Shown: positions 33,681-42,902, counted from the stretch's first letter. The stretch: DNA of 64,000 nucleotides from Martelella limonii (GCF_013344475.1 NZ_JABUOU010000001.1:868001-932000), one strand, 5' to 3'. Notes: generated by a model not told the origin, from the letters alone. Numbers and translations: made by a program.

Positions 33681-34874
33681 ATGTCATCGCATCTGGTTTC
33701 GCTTGTTAACTTTGCTGGGATGATGGCGCTAACTGCTGTCGCGTTCGCCGTGATATTGAGGAATGTATCCGGCCACTTCAGCAGACAGGTCATCTTCGGC
33801 CTGACACTCGGTCTGGGCGCGACGCTCGTTTCGCTCCAGCCAATCATGTCTGTCAATGGACTGCAGATAGACCCCCGCAACCTGTTCGTTGCCTGTGCGG
33901 GCGCTTTCGGCGGGCCGCTGGCGGCTGCGATCAGCTTTGTGATGGCTGCGATCACGCGGTATCTCGAAGGGTACGAGTACGCTTATGTTTGCATACTTTC
34001 TCTGTTCCTCGCCAGCTGCGCTGGGCTGGCATGGAGGCATTATACCCGCAACCACAGCCACATCGAACCCGCGCATCTCGTCCAACTGGGACTGTTCATC
34101 AGCCTGTCCTATCTTTGTACCTTCCTTCTACCGAGACAGGACTGGTCCACCATCTTCCTGAAAGCCGTCCCTTTCCTGACCATGACGAATGTTGTCGGGA
34201 TGATGATTTTGGGTGGATATCTGGAGTGGGAACGTCAGCGGAAGATCCGCGAGCGCAATCTTCGGGATCAGGCATCGGTCGATTCCCTGACCGGTCTTCG
34301 AAACCGGCGTGCCTTCGAGCTGGAATATAATCAGTCTGTGCTGCAAGACAGCGCTAACGGGACTGCGTTCCTTCTGATCGATCTCGACCACTTCAAGAAG
34401 ATAAACGACAGCTTCGGACACGCCACCGGCGACGCCGTGCTGCTGGATGTCTCCCAGAAAATCTCTGACAGTATCCGCAGCGTGGACCTGGCAGCCCGGT
34501 ATGGCGGCGAAGAGTTCGCGGTTTTGCTGCGTAACGCCAGTCGCGTTCAGGCGATGGCCATCACGCAGAGAATACTGGACGCGATCGCGACAGCCGGAGA
34601 CGCCGATGCCGGCTTGACCGTCACCGCCAGTATAGGCCTGTTTTGTTCAGAGCAAACCGAAGCGCTGGAGACGGCCTTCAAATTCGCCGACCAAGCGCTT
34701 TACCAGGCAAAGGTCGCCGGCCGGAATCAGATTGTGGTTGCCGGCGCGCCGACTCCCTCGGCGATTACCGCAACCCCCGCACGCACCAGCCGCCACGCAT
34801 GGCTGGCATTGAAATCTCAAGGTGGGGACGTCCTGCTCAGGAAAAATCCCGGGCCCGATCCCGAACTGCAATGA
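33681..34874 (+). CDS. membrane diguanylate cyclase (5TM-LYT sensor + GGDEF)
   Basis: A 397-residue signalling enzyme that makes cyclic di-GMP. Residues 1-180 contain about five to six membrane spans with the NGLQIDPRNLFVACAGAFGGPLAA stretch (here abbreviated) typical of 5TMR-LYT receptors. A linker helix leads to a GGDEF domain (about 195-365) with DSLTGLRNRR, IDLDHFKKINDSFGHATGD and active site GGEEF at 275-279. The inhibitory I-site R266-x2-D269 sits five residues before it, so product feedback is expected. No EAL domain. The ligand is unknown. It is the last gene before the ribosomal block and looks accessory. Confidence 0.9.
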   Translation: MSSHLVSLVNFAGMMALTAVAFAVILRNVSGHFSRQVIFGLTLGLGATLVSLQPIMSVNGLQIDPRNLFVACAGAFGGPLAAAISFVMAAITRYLEGYEYAYVCILSLFLASCAGLAWRHYTRNHSHIEPAHLVQLGLFISLSYLCTFLLPRQDWSTIFLKAVPFLTMTNVVGMMILGGYLEWERQRKIRERNLRDQASVDSLTGLRNRRAFELEYNQSVLQDSANGTAFLLIDLDHFKKINDSFGHATGDAVLLDVSQKISDSIRSVDLAARYGGEEFAVLLRNASRVQAMAITQRILDAIATAGDADAGLTVTASIGLFCSEQTEALETAFKFADQALYQAKVAGRNQIVVAGAPTPSAITATPARTSRHAWLALKSQGGDVLLRKNPGPDPELQ

Positions 34875-35200
34875 AGCGCAGCCCTTTCGCAGGCCCCTCC
34901 AAGCAGGTCTGCGACAGCGTGTTTGGCAATGCTCGAAAGGGGACGACGCCCTCGTCTTGCCCGCGGCCCTTGCCATCCTGCCAAAACTGTGTATAAGCCG
35001 CTCATCCAAAGGTCCGGTCTTCAGGCTGGTGGCTGAACGGAGGGCTTATAGCCTGGCGCGATAAAAGCGCCTGCCTCCCGTGTCGCCGCTCTCGACCGTC
35101 TCGTCATAGCGCTTTTCTTGCTGGGTTCGCCCTCAGGAGCAGTCGTTGAGGCTTAGCCGCCGAATTCCGGGTCCTGGAAACGCAAGAAAGGCACATATCA
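34875..35200. other. rpsF promoter and long leader
   Basis: 326 bp without a protein gene. A near-consensus promoter lies at 34970-34997, which leaves an untranslated leader of roughly 200 nt before rpsF. Its last 120 nt contain CCG-bearing foldable segments (around 35158-35175) that could be the S6:S18 autoregulatory element, but I could not draw a convincing consensus structure. Confidence 0.45.
34970..34997 (+). promoter_or_regulatory. sigma-70 promoter for rpsF operon
   Basis: TTGCCA (5 of 6 to the -35 consensus) and TATAAG (5 of 6 to the -10 consensus) with a 16-bp spacer. It is the best promoter-like pair in the region upstream of rpsF. Confidence 0.55.
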
Positions 35201-35650
35201 ATGGCACTTTACGAACACGTGTTCCTGGCCCGCCAGGACATCACGGCCCAGCAGGTTGACGCCATCGTCGAGCAGTACAAGGGACTGATCGAAGAGAACG
35301 GCGGCAAGGTTGGCCGTATCGAAAACTGGGGCCTCAAGTCCCTCACCTACCGCATCAAGAAGAACCGCAAGGCGCATTACGCCCTGATGGACATCGATGC
35401 CCCTGCTGGCGCGATCCACGAGATGGAACGCCAGATGCGCATCAATGAAGACATCCTGCGCTACATGACCATCAAGGTCGAAGAGCACGAGGAAGGCCCG
35501 TCGGCCATGATGCAGAAGCGCGACCGCGACGACCGTCCCCGCCGTGACGGCGGACGCGATGGCGGCCGCGACAACCGTGGCGGCGACCGTGATCGCGGCG
35601 ACCGCGGCGATCGTGGTGGTGACCGCGGCGAACGCCGCCCGCGCTTCTAA
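35201..35650 (+). CDS. rpsF: 30S ribosomal protein S6
   Basis: Primary 16S-binding partner of S18 in the small subunit, 149 residues. The conserved core occupies about residues 1-100 ([42 protein letters not shown]). From about residue 105 to the end is a low-complexity tail of Arg, Asp and Gly repeats, a lineage feature that makes it longer than the 131-residue E. coli protein. AAGAAAGG precedes the start. First gene of rpsF-rpsR-DUF2232-rplI. Confidence 0.97.
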   Translation: MALYEHVFLARQDITAQQVDAIVEQYKGLIEENGGKVGRIENWGLKSLTYRIKKNRKAHYALMDIDAPAGAIHEMERQMRINEDILRYMTIKVEEHEEGPSAMMQKRDRDDRPRRDGGRDGGRDNRGGDRDRGDRGDRGGDRGERRPRF

Positions 35651-35680
35651 TCGCGCTTACGAGATAAAAGGATCAATACA

Positions 35681-35929
35681 ATGGTAGCCATCGCTTCTAT
35701 CCCGACGCGTCGCCCGTTCAACCGCCGTCGCAAGACCTGCCCCTTCTCCGGTGCCAACGCTCCGAAGATCGACTACAAGGACGTGCGTCTGCTGCAGCGT
35801 TACATTTCCGAACGCGGCAAGATCGTGCCTTCGCGCATCACCGCCGTCAGCCAGAAGAAGCAGCGTGAACTGGCCCGCGCCATCAAGCGCGCCCGCTTCC
35901 TCGGCCTTCTGCCCTACGTCGTTTCGTAA
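35681..35929 (+). CDS. rpsR: 30S ribosomal protein S18
   Basis: An 82-residue small-subunit protein that binds S6. It has the basic N terminus, [35 protein letters not shown] and [17 protein letters not shown], all canonical. It lies 30 bp after rpsF. A 12-bp GC hairpin 14 bp downstream (35944-35979) and a palindromic repeat separate it from the DUF2232 gene. Confidence 0.98.
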   Translation: MVAIASIPTRRPFNRRRKTCPFSGANAPKIDYKDVRLLQRYISERGKIVPSRITAVSQKKQRELARAIKRARFLGLLPYVVS

Positions 35930-35943
35930 GGTTTTTTGACTTT

Positions 35944-35979
35944 GGCGGGCGGGGCACGCTTTCATGCGCCCCGCCCGCC
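35944..35979. repeat. 12-bp GC-rich inverted repeat after rpsR
   Basis: A perfect stem GGCGGGCGGGGC / GCCCCGCCCGCC with a 12-nt loop. No T tract follows, so it is not a standard terminator. It may attenuate read-through or stabilise the rpsF-rpsR mRNA end. Confidence 0.6.
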
Positions 35980-35990
35980 GCCTACTCTGC

Positions 35991-36069
35991 GTCATCCCCG
36001 GGCTTGACCCGAGGATCCAGGCAAGGCTTTCCGGGCGTTATGGATGCTCGGATCAAGTCCGAGCATGAC
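35991..36069. repeat. 79-bp palindromic intergenic repeat, copy 1
   Basis: Begins GTCAT and ends ATGAC as outer inverted repeats. It contains two stem-loops: a left arm with GGGCTTGACCC in the centre and a right arm ATGCTCGG-ATCAAGT-CCGAGCAT. It is the same length as the copy at 48558-48636 and near-identical in both arms. It lies between rpsR and the DUF2232 gene. Confidence 0.8.
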
Positions 36070-36174
36070 GCATGAGAGATTGGCTCCGGCGCGGTGGGCG
36101 CGCAGCAGCCGAATAGAAAACCCAGGTTGGGAAACTCAGTTTTCCCTAACTGCTTGGACAAGCAGGACAGCGAG

Positions 36175-37158
36175 ATGAAAACGCTTACCGCAAGAACATT
36201 GCTGATCGGTGTGCTTTCCGGCGTGGCCGCCTTTGCGCTGGCCTATGGCGCGGGTGTCACCGTGTTGTTTTCGACGCTGCTTGCCGCCGCCTCGGCGCTT
36301 CCCATTCTGATTGCAGGTCTTGGCTACGGGCTGGTCCCGGCGATTATCGGCATCGTGGTCGCAGGCGCGCTAGGCCTTGCGCTCGCCTCGCCCTTTTTCG
36401 CGCTCTACACGCTTGCTGTCACGCTCATACCCGCCGGCTGGCTCAGCCATCTCGGCAATCTCGCGCGCCCGGCCTCCGAGATCGGCGGGCCGGAAGGGCT
36501 GACCGCATGGTATCCGCTTTCCGATATCATGCTGCATCTCTGCTTTGCGGTCACCGCCGCGCTGATCGTGGTCGGCGCCGTTGCCGGTTACGGACCGGAC
36601 ACGACCGGCCAGATCATCGATGCCTTTACCGCAGCGCTTTCCGAGCAGAACCCCGAGCTTGCCACCGATGCGGCGATGATTGCCCAGTACAAGGCGATGT
36701 TTTCGCTGATGCTGCCGATCGTGCAGGGCGCAACCTCGGTGATCCTGCTGTTCGTCGCCTTCCATTTTGCAAGCCGCATCGCCATTTCGTCCGGGCTCTC
36801 CACCCGCCCGCGCGAGGATGTGGCGCAGTCGCTCAGGATGAGCACCAACGCGATCTACGTGTTTCTGGCGGCACTCGTCATCACCTTCTTCGGCGGCACG
36901 ATCGGCCTGATCGGCGCTGCCTGCCTCGGCGCCTTTGGCGGCGGGTTTCTTCTCGCCGGTCTCGCCCGCATGCATCTTGCCGCCCGCGGCAAGAGCTGGG
37001 GCGTGCCGGTGATCATACTGTCCTACCTGTCACTGATATTCACCTTCCCGGCCCTGGTGTTCATCACCATGGGTCTTCTCGATACCAGACGGGCCATCGC
37101 GCTTTCGCCGTCGGCCCGCAATCCCAATGATGATGAAAGGAATGAACCATGGACGTAA
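36175..37158 (+). CDS. DUF2232 membrane protein
   Basis: A 327-residue integral membrane protein with about eight hydrophobic spans covering most of its length. It matches the DUF2232 family often found between rpsR and rplI in alphaproteobacteria; its function is unknown. The ATG at 36175 starts [10 protein letters not shown] after an AGGACAGCGAG tract; the frame opens at 36094 within sequence next to the repeat. Its last codons overlap the rplI start by 10 bp, so L9 translation may depend on it. Confidence 0.87.
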   Translation: MKTLTARTLLIGVLSGVAAFALAYGAGVTVLFSTLLAAASALPILIAGLGYGLVPAIIGIVVAGALGLALASPFFALYTLAVTLIPAGWLSHLGNLARPASEIGGPEGLTAWYPLSDIMLHLCFAVTAALIVVGAVAGYGPDTTGQIIDAFTAALSEQNPELATDAAMIAQYKAMFSLMLPIVQGATSVILLFVAFHFASRIAISSGLSTRPREDVAQSLRMSTNAIYVFLAALVITFFGGTIGLIGAACLGAFGGGFLLAGLARMHLAARGKSWGVPVIILSYLSLIFTFPALVFITMGLLDTRRAIALSPSARNPNDDERNEPWT

Positions 37159-37766
37159 TCCTGCTTGAACGCATCGCCAAGCTCGGCCAGATGGGCGAAA
37201 CCGTTAAGGTTCGCGATGGCTTTGCCCGTAACTACCTGCTGCCGTCCGGCAAGGCGCTGCGCGCCAACGAGGCCAACAAGGCCCGTTTCGAAGCCGAGCG
37301 CTCGGTTCTCGAAGCCCGCAACCTGGAACGCAAGAACGAAGCCCAGAAGGTGGCCGACGTTCTCGAAGGCAAGTCCTTCATCGCCGTCCGTGCCGCCGGC
37401 GAAACCGGCCAGCTCTACGGCTCGGTTGCCGCCCGTGACGTCGTCGACATCCTGGCTGCTGAAGGCTACAACATCGGCCGCAACCAGGTCGTGCTCAACA
37501 CGCCGATCAAGACCGTTGGCCTCCACAATGTCGAGCTGCACCTGCACGCCGAAGTCGAGATCACCATCGAGCTGAACGTTGCCCGTACCAAGGAAGAAGC
37601 CGAGCGTCAGGCCAAGGGTGAAGACCTCACCTCCGCCGAAGCCATCTACGGCGTTGACGAGGACGCTCTGCGTCCGGAAGACTTCTTCAACCCGGACGCC
37701 GACTACGACCTCGACGACGAAGCTGCCGAAGCTTCGGAAGAAGACGGCGAAGAAGAAGACAAGTAA
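37149..37766 (+). CDS. rplI: 50S ribosomal protein L9
   Basis: A 205-residue large-subunit protein. The N-terminal domain [20 protein letters not shown] and NYLLPSGKA is canonical, as is the long connecting helix. The C-terminal domain ([14 protein letters not shown]) is followed by an extra acidic tail of about 45 residues rich in Asp and Glu, absent from the 149-residue E. coli protein but usual in this lineage. The start lies inside the DUF2232 gene with GAAAGGAATG upstream. Confidence 0.97.
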   Translation: MDVILLERIAKLGQMGETVKVRDGFARNYLLPSGKALRANEANKARFEAERSVLEARNLERKNEAQKVADVLEGKSFIAVRAAGETGQLYGSVAARDVVDILAAEGYNIGRNQVVLNTPIKTVGLHNVELHLHAEVEITIELNVARTKEEAERQAKGEDLTSAEAIYGVDEDALRPEDFFNPDADYDLDDEAAEASEEDGEEEDK

Positions 37767-37841
37767 GGCCTTCCGGCCTTGCGGGGCGGACTGCCCGGCC
37801 GTGCGTGAGGCCGCTATGGTTCGCCTTCCTTTCCGTGACGT

Positions 37842-37860
37842 GTCATGCTCGGGCTTGACT
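37842..37860. repeat. truncated copy of the palindromic repeat
   Basis: GTCATGCTCGGGCTTGACT matches the first 18 or so bases of the 79-bp elements and then diverges, so only the left edge is left. Confidence 0.55.
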
Positions 37861-37888
37861 TAGAGAATGGGAAACAGTGCAAAATCCG

Positions 37889-37915
37889 CCCGGCCTTATC
37901 CAAGGCCGGGTTTTT
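37889..37915 (+). terminator. terminator of the rpsF-rplI operon
   Basis: A 9-bp stem CCCGGCCTT / AAGGCCGGG with a 4-nt ATCC loop followed by TTTTT, 123 bp past rplI. Confidence 0.9.
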
Positions 37916-38103
37916 CATTTGCCGGGCTCAGGGTGTATCATCCCTCTGGCGCGACCACGGCGAATCATGTCAAGCGCGCCGGGCCGAGATGCGGCGTTTA
38001 AATTTTCAACCTGTGAATTGGTGTTGAGAACGGCATCTACCCTTCACCGCGAACCTCATTCGTCTATGCTTGAGCGATCCACACGGGAGCTTCCGGAAAA
38101 ATC

Positions 38104-39594
38104 ATGAACGACCTTGCGCCATCCTTCCAAGCCGCCGCACCGCAGCCGCGTGAAGCGCCGAACAATCTGGAAGTCGAACAGGCGCTGCTCGGCGCGATTC
38201 TCGTCAACAATGCCGCCTTCTACCGGGTCTCGGACTTTCTGAAGCCAGAGCATTTCTACGAGCCGCTGCACCGGAAGATCTACGAGCTTGCAGGCGATAC
38301 CATCCGCATGGACAAGATCGCCAATACGATCACGCTGAAGACCCACCTGCCGCGATCGGTGAAGGTGGGCGACCTGACGGTGGCTGAATATCTGGCGCGC
38401 CTTGCGGTCGAGGCCGTCACCATCATCAACGCGGAAGATTATGGCCGTACGATCTACGATCTCGCCATCCGCCGCCAGCTGATCGAAATCGGCGAAGGCG
38501 TGGTCAACACCGCTTATGACGCGCCCATCGACGTGCCGCCATCGGAGCAGATCGAGGAAACCGAGCGCAAGCTCTTCGCGCTGGCCGAAACGGGCCGCTA
38601 CGAGGGCGGATTCCAGACCTTCGAGAATGCGGTTTCGATCGCGATCGACATGGCTGGCAAGGCGTTCGAGAGCGACGGGCATCTCTCGGGCATTTCCACC
38701 GGCATCCATACGCTTGACAACAAGATGGGCGGCCTGCAGCGCTCCGACCTTATCATCCTCGCCGGCCGTCCGGGCATGGGCAAGACCTCGCTTGCGACCA
38801 ACATCGCCTGGAACGTCGCATCGGCCTATGAACCGGAAGTGATGCCGGACGGCACGATCGAGGCCAAGCAGGGGGGCATCGTCGCCTTCTACTCGCTGGA
38901 AATGTCCGGCGAGCAGCTCGCCACCCGTATCATTTCCGAGCAGACCGAAGTGTCTTCATCCAAGATCCGCCGCGGCGACATCACCGAGGCCGATTTCGAC
39001 AAGCTGGTCGCCTGCTCGCAGACCATGCAGAAGGTGCCGCTCTATATCGACCAGACCGGCGGCATTTCCATCGCGCAGCTCTCCGCCCGCGCCCGCCGCC
39101 TGAAGCGCCAGCGCGGCCTCGACCTTCTGGTGGTCGACTATGTGCAGCTCATGACCGGTTCGAAGAAATCGGGCGAAAACCGCGTACAGGAGGTGACCGA
39201 GATCACCACCGGCCTGAAGGCGCTGGCAAAGGAACTCAACGCGCCGATCATCGCGCTCTCCCAGCTCTCCCGTCAGGTGGAAAACCGCGAGGACAAGCGC
39301 CCGCAGCTCTCCGACCTTCGCGAATCGGGCTCGATCGAGCAGGACGCCGACGTGGTGCTGTTCGTCTATCGTGAGGAATATTACGTTCAGAACCTGGAAC
39401 CGCGCGATCCTGACGATCCGGCCTATGATGAGTGGAAGATGAAGCTCGACAAGGTCAAGGGCACCGCCGACGTGATCATCGCCAAGCAGCGTCACGGTCC
39501 GACAGGCACGGCGAACCTCGCCTTCCAGGCCGCCTATACCCGCTTCGCGGATCTTGCGGATCCGTCCTACTCAAACTCGAATTTCGACGAATAA
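38104..39594 (+). CDS. dnaB: replicative DNA helicase DnaB
   Basis: Hexameric 5'-3' helicase of the replication fork, 496 residues. The N-terminal primase-interacting domain (VEQALLGAILVNNAAFY, residues about 20-130) is followed by a linker and a RecA-like domain with Walker A GRPGMGKTS (about 221-229), Walker B LLVVDYVQLMTG, and LSDLRESGSIEQDADVV. No intein is present in the usual insertion sites. The alr gene follows after 62 bp. Confidence 0.97.
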   Translation: MNDLAPSFQAAAPQPREAPNNLEVEQALLGAILVNNAAFYRVSDFLKPEHFYEPLHRKIYELAGDTIRMDKIANTITLKTHLPRSVKVGDLTVAEYLARLAVEAVTIINAEDYGRTIYDLAIRRQLIEIGEGVVNTAYDAPIDVPPSEQIEETERKLFALAETGRYEGGFQTFENAVSIAIDMAGKAFESDGHLSGISTGIHTLDNKMGGLQRSDLIILAGRPGMGKTSLATNIAWNVASAYEPEVMPDGTIEAKQGGIVAFYSLEMSGEQLATRIISEQTEVSSSKIRRGDITEADFDKLVACSQTMQKVPLYIDQTGGISIAQLSARARRLKRQRGLDLLVVDYVQLMTGSKKSGENRVQEVTEITTGLKALAKELNAPIIALSQLSRQVENREDKRPQLSDLRESGSIEQDADVVLFVYREEYYVQNLEPRDPDDPAYDEWKMKLDKVKGTADVIIAKQRHGPTGTANLAFQAAYTRFADLADPSYSNSNFDE

Positions 39595-39656
39595 TTCTGG
39601 GTAAAACGCGTCAATCACGCTATGATTGCCGGAACCACGCAACGAACGGCAGTTTC

Positions 39657-40817
39657 ATGACGGAATATTCGAACGATTTTACCGATCTCAATTTTGACTG
39701 GGCCCCTGCCCGCCTGACCGTCGACCTGTCGGCAATCGTCAGCAATTGGCAGGCGATGCGCGCGCTCTCGGGAAGCGCCCGCACGGCAGCCGTCGTCAAG
39801 GCGGATGGCTACGGGCTTGGCATCGAGGATGTCGGCGAGGCGCTTTACGCAGCCGGTGCGGCCGATTTCTTCGTGGCCGTGCCGGAAGAAGGGGCGACGC
39901 TGCGCCAGTTTGCGCCGGATGCCCGCATCTTCGTGCTCTCCGGCATGTGGCCGGGCACGGAGGAAACCTTCTTCGAAAACGGTCTGGTGCCGGTGCTGGC
40001 AAGCGAGGAGCAGCTTGCCTTCTTCTTTGCAGCGATTGCCGATTATGGCGACTACCCCTGCGCCCTGCAGGTCGATACCGGTTTCAACCGACTGGGACTT
40101 ACGCTTGAAGAGGCGATGAGGCTTGCCGGTGACCTGTCGCGGCCGGCAAGCTTTTCGCCGGTGCTGGTGCTCTCCCACCTTGCCTGCGGCGACGATGCCG
40201 CGGCAAGCATGAACCGAGAACAGCTTGAGCGGTTCCGCACCGTGGCCAACGCATTCGAAGGCGTCGAGGCGAGCCTTTCTGCATCCGCCGGGATTCTTCT
40301 GGGCGCTGACTATCATTTCGATCTGACGCGGCCCGGCATCGCCCTATACGGCGGTGATTCGGCGCCGGGGTCCTCGAAGATGCTGAAACCCGTGGCCACC
40401 GCCGAGGCGCGGATCATCCAGATCCGTCACGCGAAGGCAGGAGAGAATGTCAGCTATGGTGCGACCAAGAGCCTGCAGCGCGACAGCCGGCTCGCCGTGG
40501 TTTCGGCAGGTTATGCCGATGGCTATCTGAGGGCGAAATCTGGCACCGGCGTGCCGCTGCGCGAGGCGATCTCCACCGGCGGCACGGGCTTTTTGGCCGG
40601 TCACCGCGTGCCCGTTCTCGGGCGCATCACTATGGACATGACGATCTTCGATATCACCGATCTCCCGGAAGGCGCGGTGCGGGCCGGCGATTATGTCGAA
40701 CTCTTCGGCAACCATATCGCGCTCGATGATGCCGCCGCTGCAGGCGGCACGATCGGATATGAATTGCTCACCTCCCTTGGCTTGCGCTATAGCCGCCGCT
40801 ATATCCAGCCCGACTGA
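39657..40817 (+). CDS. alr: alanine racemase
   Basis: PLP enzyme that makes D-alanine for peptidoglycan, 386 residues. The PLP lysine is Lys48 in AVVKADGYGLG; the substrate-binding QVDTGFNRLGL and the C-terminal catalytic region with GRITMDMTIFD are present. The frame opens at 39432, but those codons are an alternate frame of dnaB. The start is the ATG at 39657. dnaB-alr-radA is a common alphaproteobacterial order. Confidence 0.96.
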   Translation: MTEYSNDFTDLNFDWAPARLTVDLSAIVSNWQAMRALSGSARTAAVVKADGYGLGIEDVGEALYAAGAADFFVAVPEEGATLRQFAPDARIFVLSGMWPGTEETFFENGLVPVLASEEQLAFFFAAIADYGDYPCALQVDTGFNRLGLTLEEAMRLAGDLSRPASFSPVLVLSHLACGDDAAASMNREQLERFRTVANAFEGVEASLSASAGILLGADYHFDLTRPGIALYGGDSAPGSSKMLKPVATAEARIIQIRHAKAGENVSYGATKSLQRDSRLAVVSAGYADGYLRAKSGTGVPLREAISTGGTGFLAGHRVPVLGRITMDMTIFDITDLPEGAVRAGDYVELFGNHIALDDAAAAGGTIGYELLTSLGLRYSRRYIQPD

Positions 40818-40854
40818 AACCCTGCCCGTCGCAGACATTGACGAAGAAGAGCTC

Positions 40855-42261
40855 TTGGCCAAGGCGAAAACCCAGTTCATCTGCCAGAATTGCGGCGCGG
40901 TCACCCCGCGCTGGTCCGGACGCTGCGATGCCTGCGGGGCGTGGAACACGATCATCGAGGAAAACCCGCTTGCCGGCATTGGTGGCGGCCCGGCCCGCGC
41001 GCCGAAGAAAGGCCGGCCGGTGGCTCTTGTCGCGCTTGACGGCGAAAGCGAGGAAGCCCCGCGCATCGAGAGCAAGATCGCGGAGCTCGATCGCGTCACC
41101 GGCGGCGGCTTCGTGCGCGGCTCGGCGGTTCTGGTGGGCGGCGATCCCGGCATCGGCAAGTCCACGCTTTTGATGCAGGCAGCAGCAGCCCTTTCGCGCC
41201 AGAACCAGCGAGTGATCTACGTTTCGGGCGAAGAGGCGATCGCGCAGGTCAGGCTTCGCGCAAAACGGCTCGGCGCGTCCGACACCAAGGTGCTGCTTGC
41301 CGCAGAGACCAATGTCGAGGACATTCTGGCGACCATTTCCGAAGGCGAGCGCCCCGATCTGGTGATCATCGATTCGATCCAGACGCTGTGGTCCGACCAG
41401 GCGGAGGCGGCGCCCGGCACGGTGACACAGGTGCGCATCGGCGTTCAGGCGATGATCCGTCATGCCAAGCAGACCGGTACTGCCATCGTTCTGGTGGGCC
41501 ACGTCACCAAGGAAGGCCAGATCGCCGGGCCCCGCGTGGTCGAGCACATGGTGGATGCCGTCCTTTATTTCGAGGGCGAGCGCGGACACCATTACCGGAT
41601 TCTGCGCACAGTGAAGAACCGCTTCGGCGCAACCGACGAGATCGGCGTCTTCGAAATGAGCGACAAGGGCCTGCGCGAGGTCGCAAACCCCTCGGAGCTC
41701 TTCCTCGGCGAGCGCAATGAGAAGGCGCCGGGCGCCGCCGTCTTTGCCGGTATGGAAGGCACCCGGCCCGTTCTCGTGGAAATCCAGGCGCTGGTGGCGC
41801 CAACCTCGCTCGGCACGCCGCGCCGCGCCGTCGTCGGATGGGATTCGGCACGCCTGTCGATGATCCTTGCTGTGCTCGAAGCCCATTGCGGCGTCCGGCT
41901 CGGCAATCACGATGTCTATCTCAATGTGGCCGGCGGCTACCGCGTCAGCGAACCGGCTGCCGATCTTGCCGTTGCCGCTGCCCTGATTTCGTCCCTGGCC
42001 GGACTTGCCCTGCCCGCAGATTGCGTCTATTTCGGCGAAGTCAGCCTGTCTGGTGCAATCAGGCCCGTGGCCCATGCCGTGCAGCGCCTGAAAGAGGCCT
42101 CAAAGCTGGGCTTCTCCCGTGCCGTCCTTCCTTCGGGAACAGGCGAAATTGCAACGGGCACGGGAAGCGGGCTAAAAGGCTTCGAGGCCCTGCCGGAGCT
42201 CGTGGCGGACATCGCCGGCGGAAATCTGGCGGCGCGTGAGAATGACAATGGCGACTTCTAG
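40855..42261 (+). CDS. radA: DNA repair protein RadA
   Basis: Branch-migration helicase of homologous recombination, 468 residues. Domains in order: a C4 zinc finger (CQNCG ... CDACG, residues 10-30), RecA-like ATPase with Walker A GGDPGIGKST (about 96-105), the RadA-specific KNRFG motif, and a Lon-protease-like C-terminal domain with VGWDSARLSM. The start is inferred as the TTG at 40855 (LAKAKTQFICQ), matching the family N terminus MAKxKTxFxCQ; upstream codons overlap alr. Confidence 0.94.
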   Translation: MAKAKTQFICQNCGAVTPRWSGRCDACGAWNTIIEENPLAGIGGGPARAPKKGRPVALVALDGESEEAPRIESKIAELDRVTGGGFVRGSAVLVGGDPGIGKSTLLMQAAAALSRQNQRVIYVSGEEAIAQVRLRAKRLGASDTKVLLAAETNVEDILATISEGERPDLVIIDSIQTLWSDQAEAAPGTVTQVRIGVQAMIRHAKQTGTAIVLVGHVTKEGQIAGPRVVEHMVDAVLYFEGERGHHYRILRTVKNRFGATDEIGVFEMSDKGLREVANPSELFLGERNEKAPGAAVFAGMEGTRPVLVEIQALVAPTSLGTPRRAVVGWDSARLSMILAVLEAHCGVRLGNHDVYLNVAGGYRVSEPAADLAVAAALISSLAGLALPADCVYFGEVSLSGAIRPVAHAVQRLKEASKLGFSRAVLPSGTGEIATGTGSGLKGFEALPELVADIAGGNLAARENDNGDF

Positions 42262-42311
42262 GGCCGGCAACGGATCATCCGACCAGGCCCGATAGACGAG
42301 CGGAGCAATAC

Positions 42312-42902
42312 ATGCCACTGACCCTGTTTGACCTGATCGTCGTATTGGTCGTCCTTTTTTCTGCCCTTCTGGCCATGGTCAGGGGCTTTTCGCGCGAAAT
42401 TCTCTCTCTTCTGGCCTGGGGCCTGTCCGCAGCGATCGCCTATCTCGGCTGGCCCTATCTCGCGCCGATGCTCGAGGGCCTGCTCAGCGACACCCGGCTG
42501 ACGATGGCGGCGGCCTTCGCGATCATTTTTCTGATAGCTTTGCTGCTTCTTTCACTGGTGATGACGCGCGTTGCGGACTATATTATCGACAGTCGCGCCG
42601 GTGTGCTCGACCGCTCTCTCGGTTTCGTTTTCGGTTTGGCCCGTGGCATCCTGATTCTCGCGGTCGCTGTCGCGTTCTGGAATTGGCTCGTCGGCGATGC
42701 GCAGAGCCCTGACTGGATCAAGAACGCCAAATCCAAGCCGGCGCTCGATATGCTGGCCGACAAGCTCGAAACGCTTCTGCCGGGCAGCGGCGAAGTTCAG
42801 GCCTCGGCTATGCCATTGGACGGTCGCATGAATGTTGCGGCCGACGGTAAGACGATCGTGATCACAGTGCCTGATGTAAAGGCCTCAACCACCACTATCT
42901 AA
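42312..42902 (+). CDS. cvpA: CvpA family protein
   Basis: A 196-residue membrane protein with four hydrophobic spans in its first 130 residues (FDLIVVLVVLFSALLAMVRG onward, including the conserved RGFSREILSLLAWG loop, described in part) and a soluble C-terminal tail. CvpA was named for colicin V production, but its physiological role is envelope-related and poorly defined. It lies directly upstream of purF, a conserved pairing. Confidence 0.92.
   Translation: MPLTLFDLIVVLVVLFSALLAMVRGFSREILSLLAWGLSAAIAYLGWPYLAPMLEGLLSDTRLTMAAAFAIIFLIALLLLSLVMTRVADYIIDSRAGVLDRSLGFVFGLARGILILAVAVAFWNWLVGDAQSPDWIKNAKSKPALDMLADKLETLLPGSGEVQASAMPLDGRMNVAADGKTIVITVPDVKASTTTI

Larger units (their letters stand above)
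37767..38103. other. rplI-dnaB intergenic region
   Basis: 337 bp with no supported gene. It holds a short AAGGCC-TTCC-GGCCTT hairpin right at the rplI stop, a truncated palindromic repeat (37842-37860), a clear terminator (37889-37915) and presumably the dnaB promoter in the last 150 bp. Confidence 0.6.

Noticed and set aside
37765-37780. Short AAGGCC-TTCC-GGCCTT hairpin at the rplI stop as terminator
   Set aside because: No T tract follows, and a much better terminator lies at 37889-37915.
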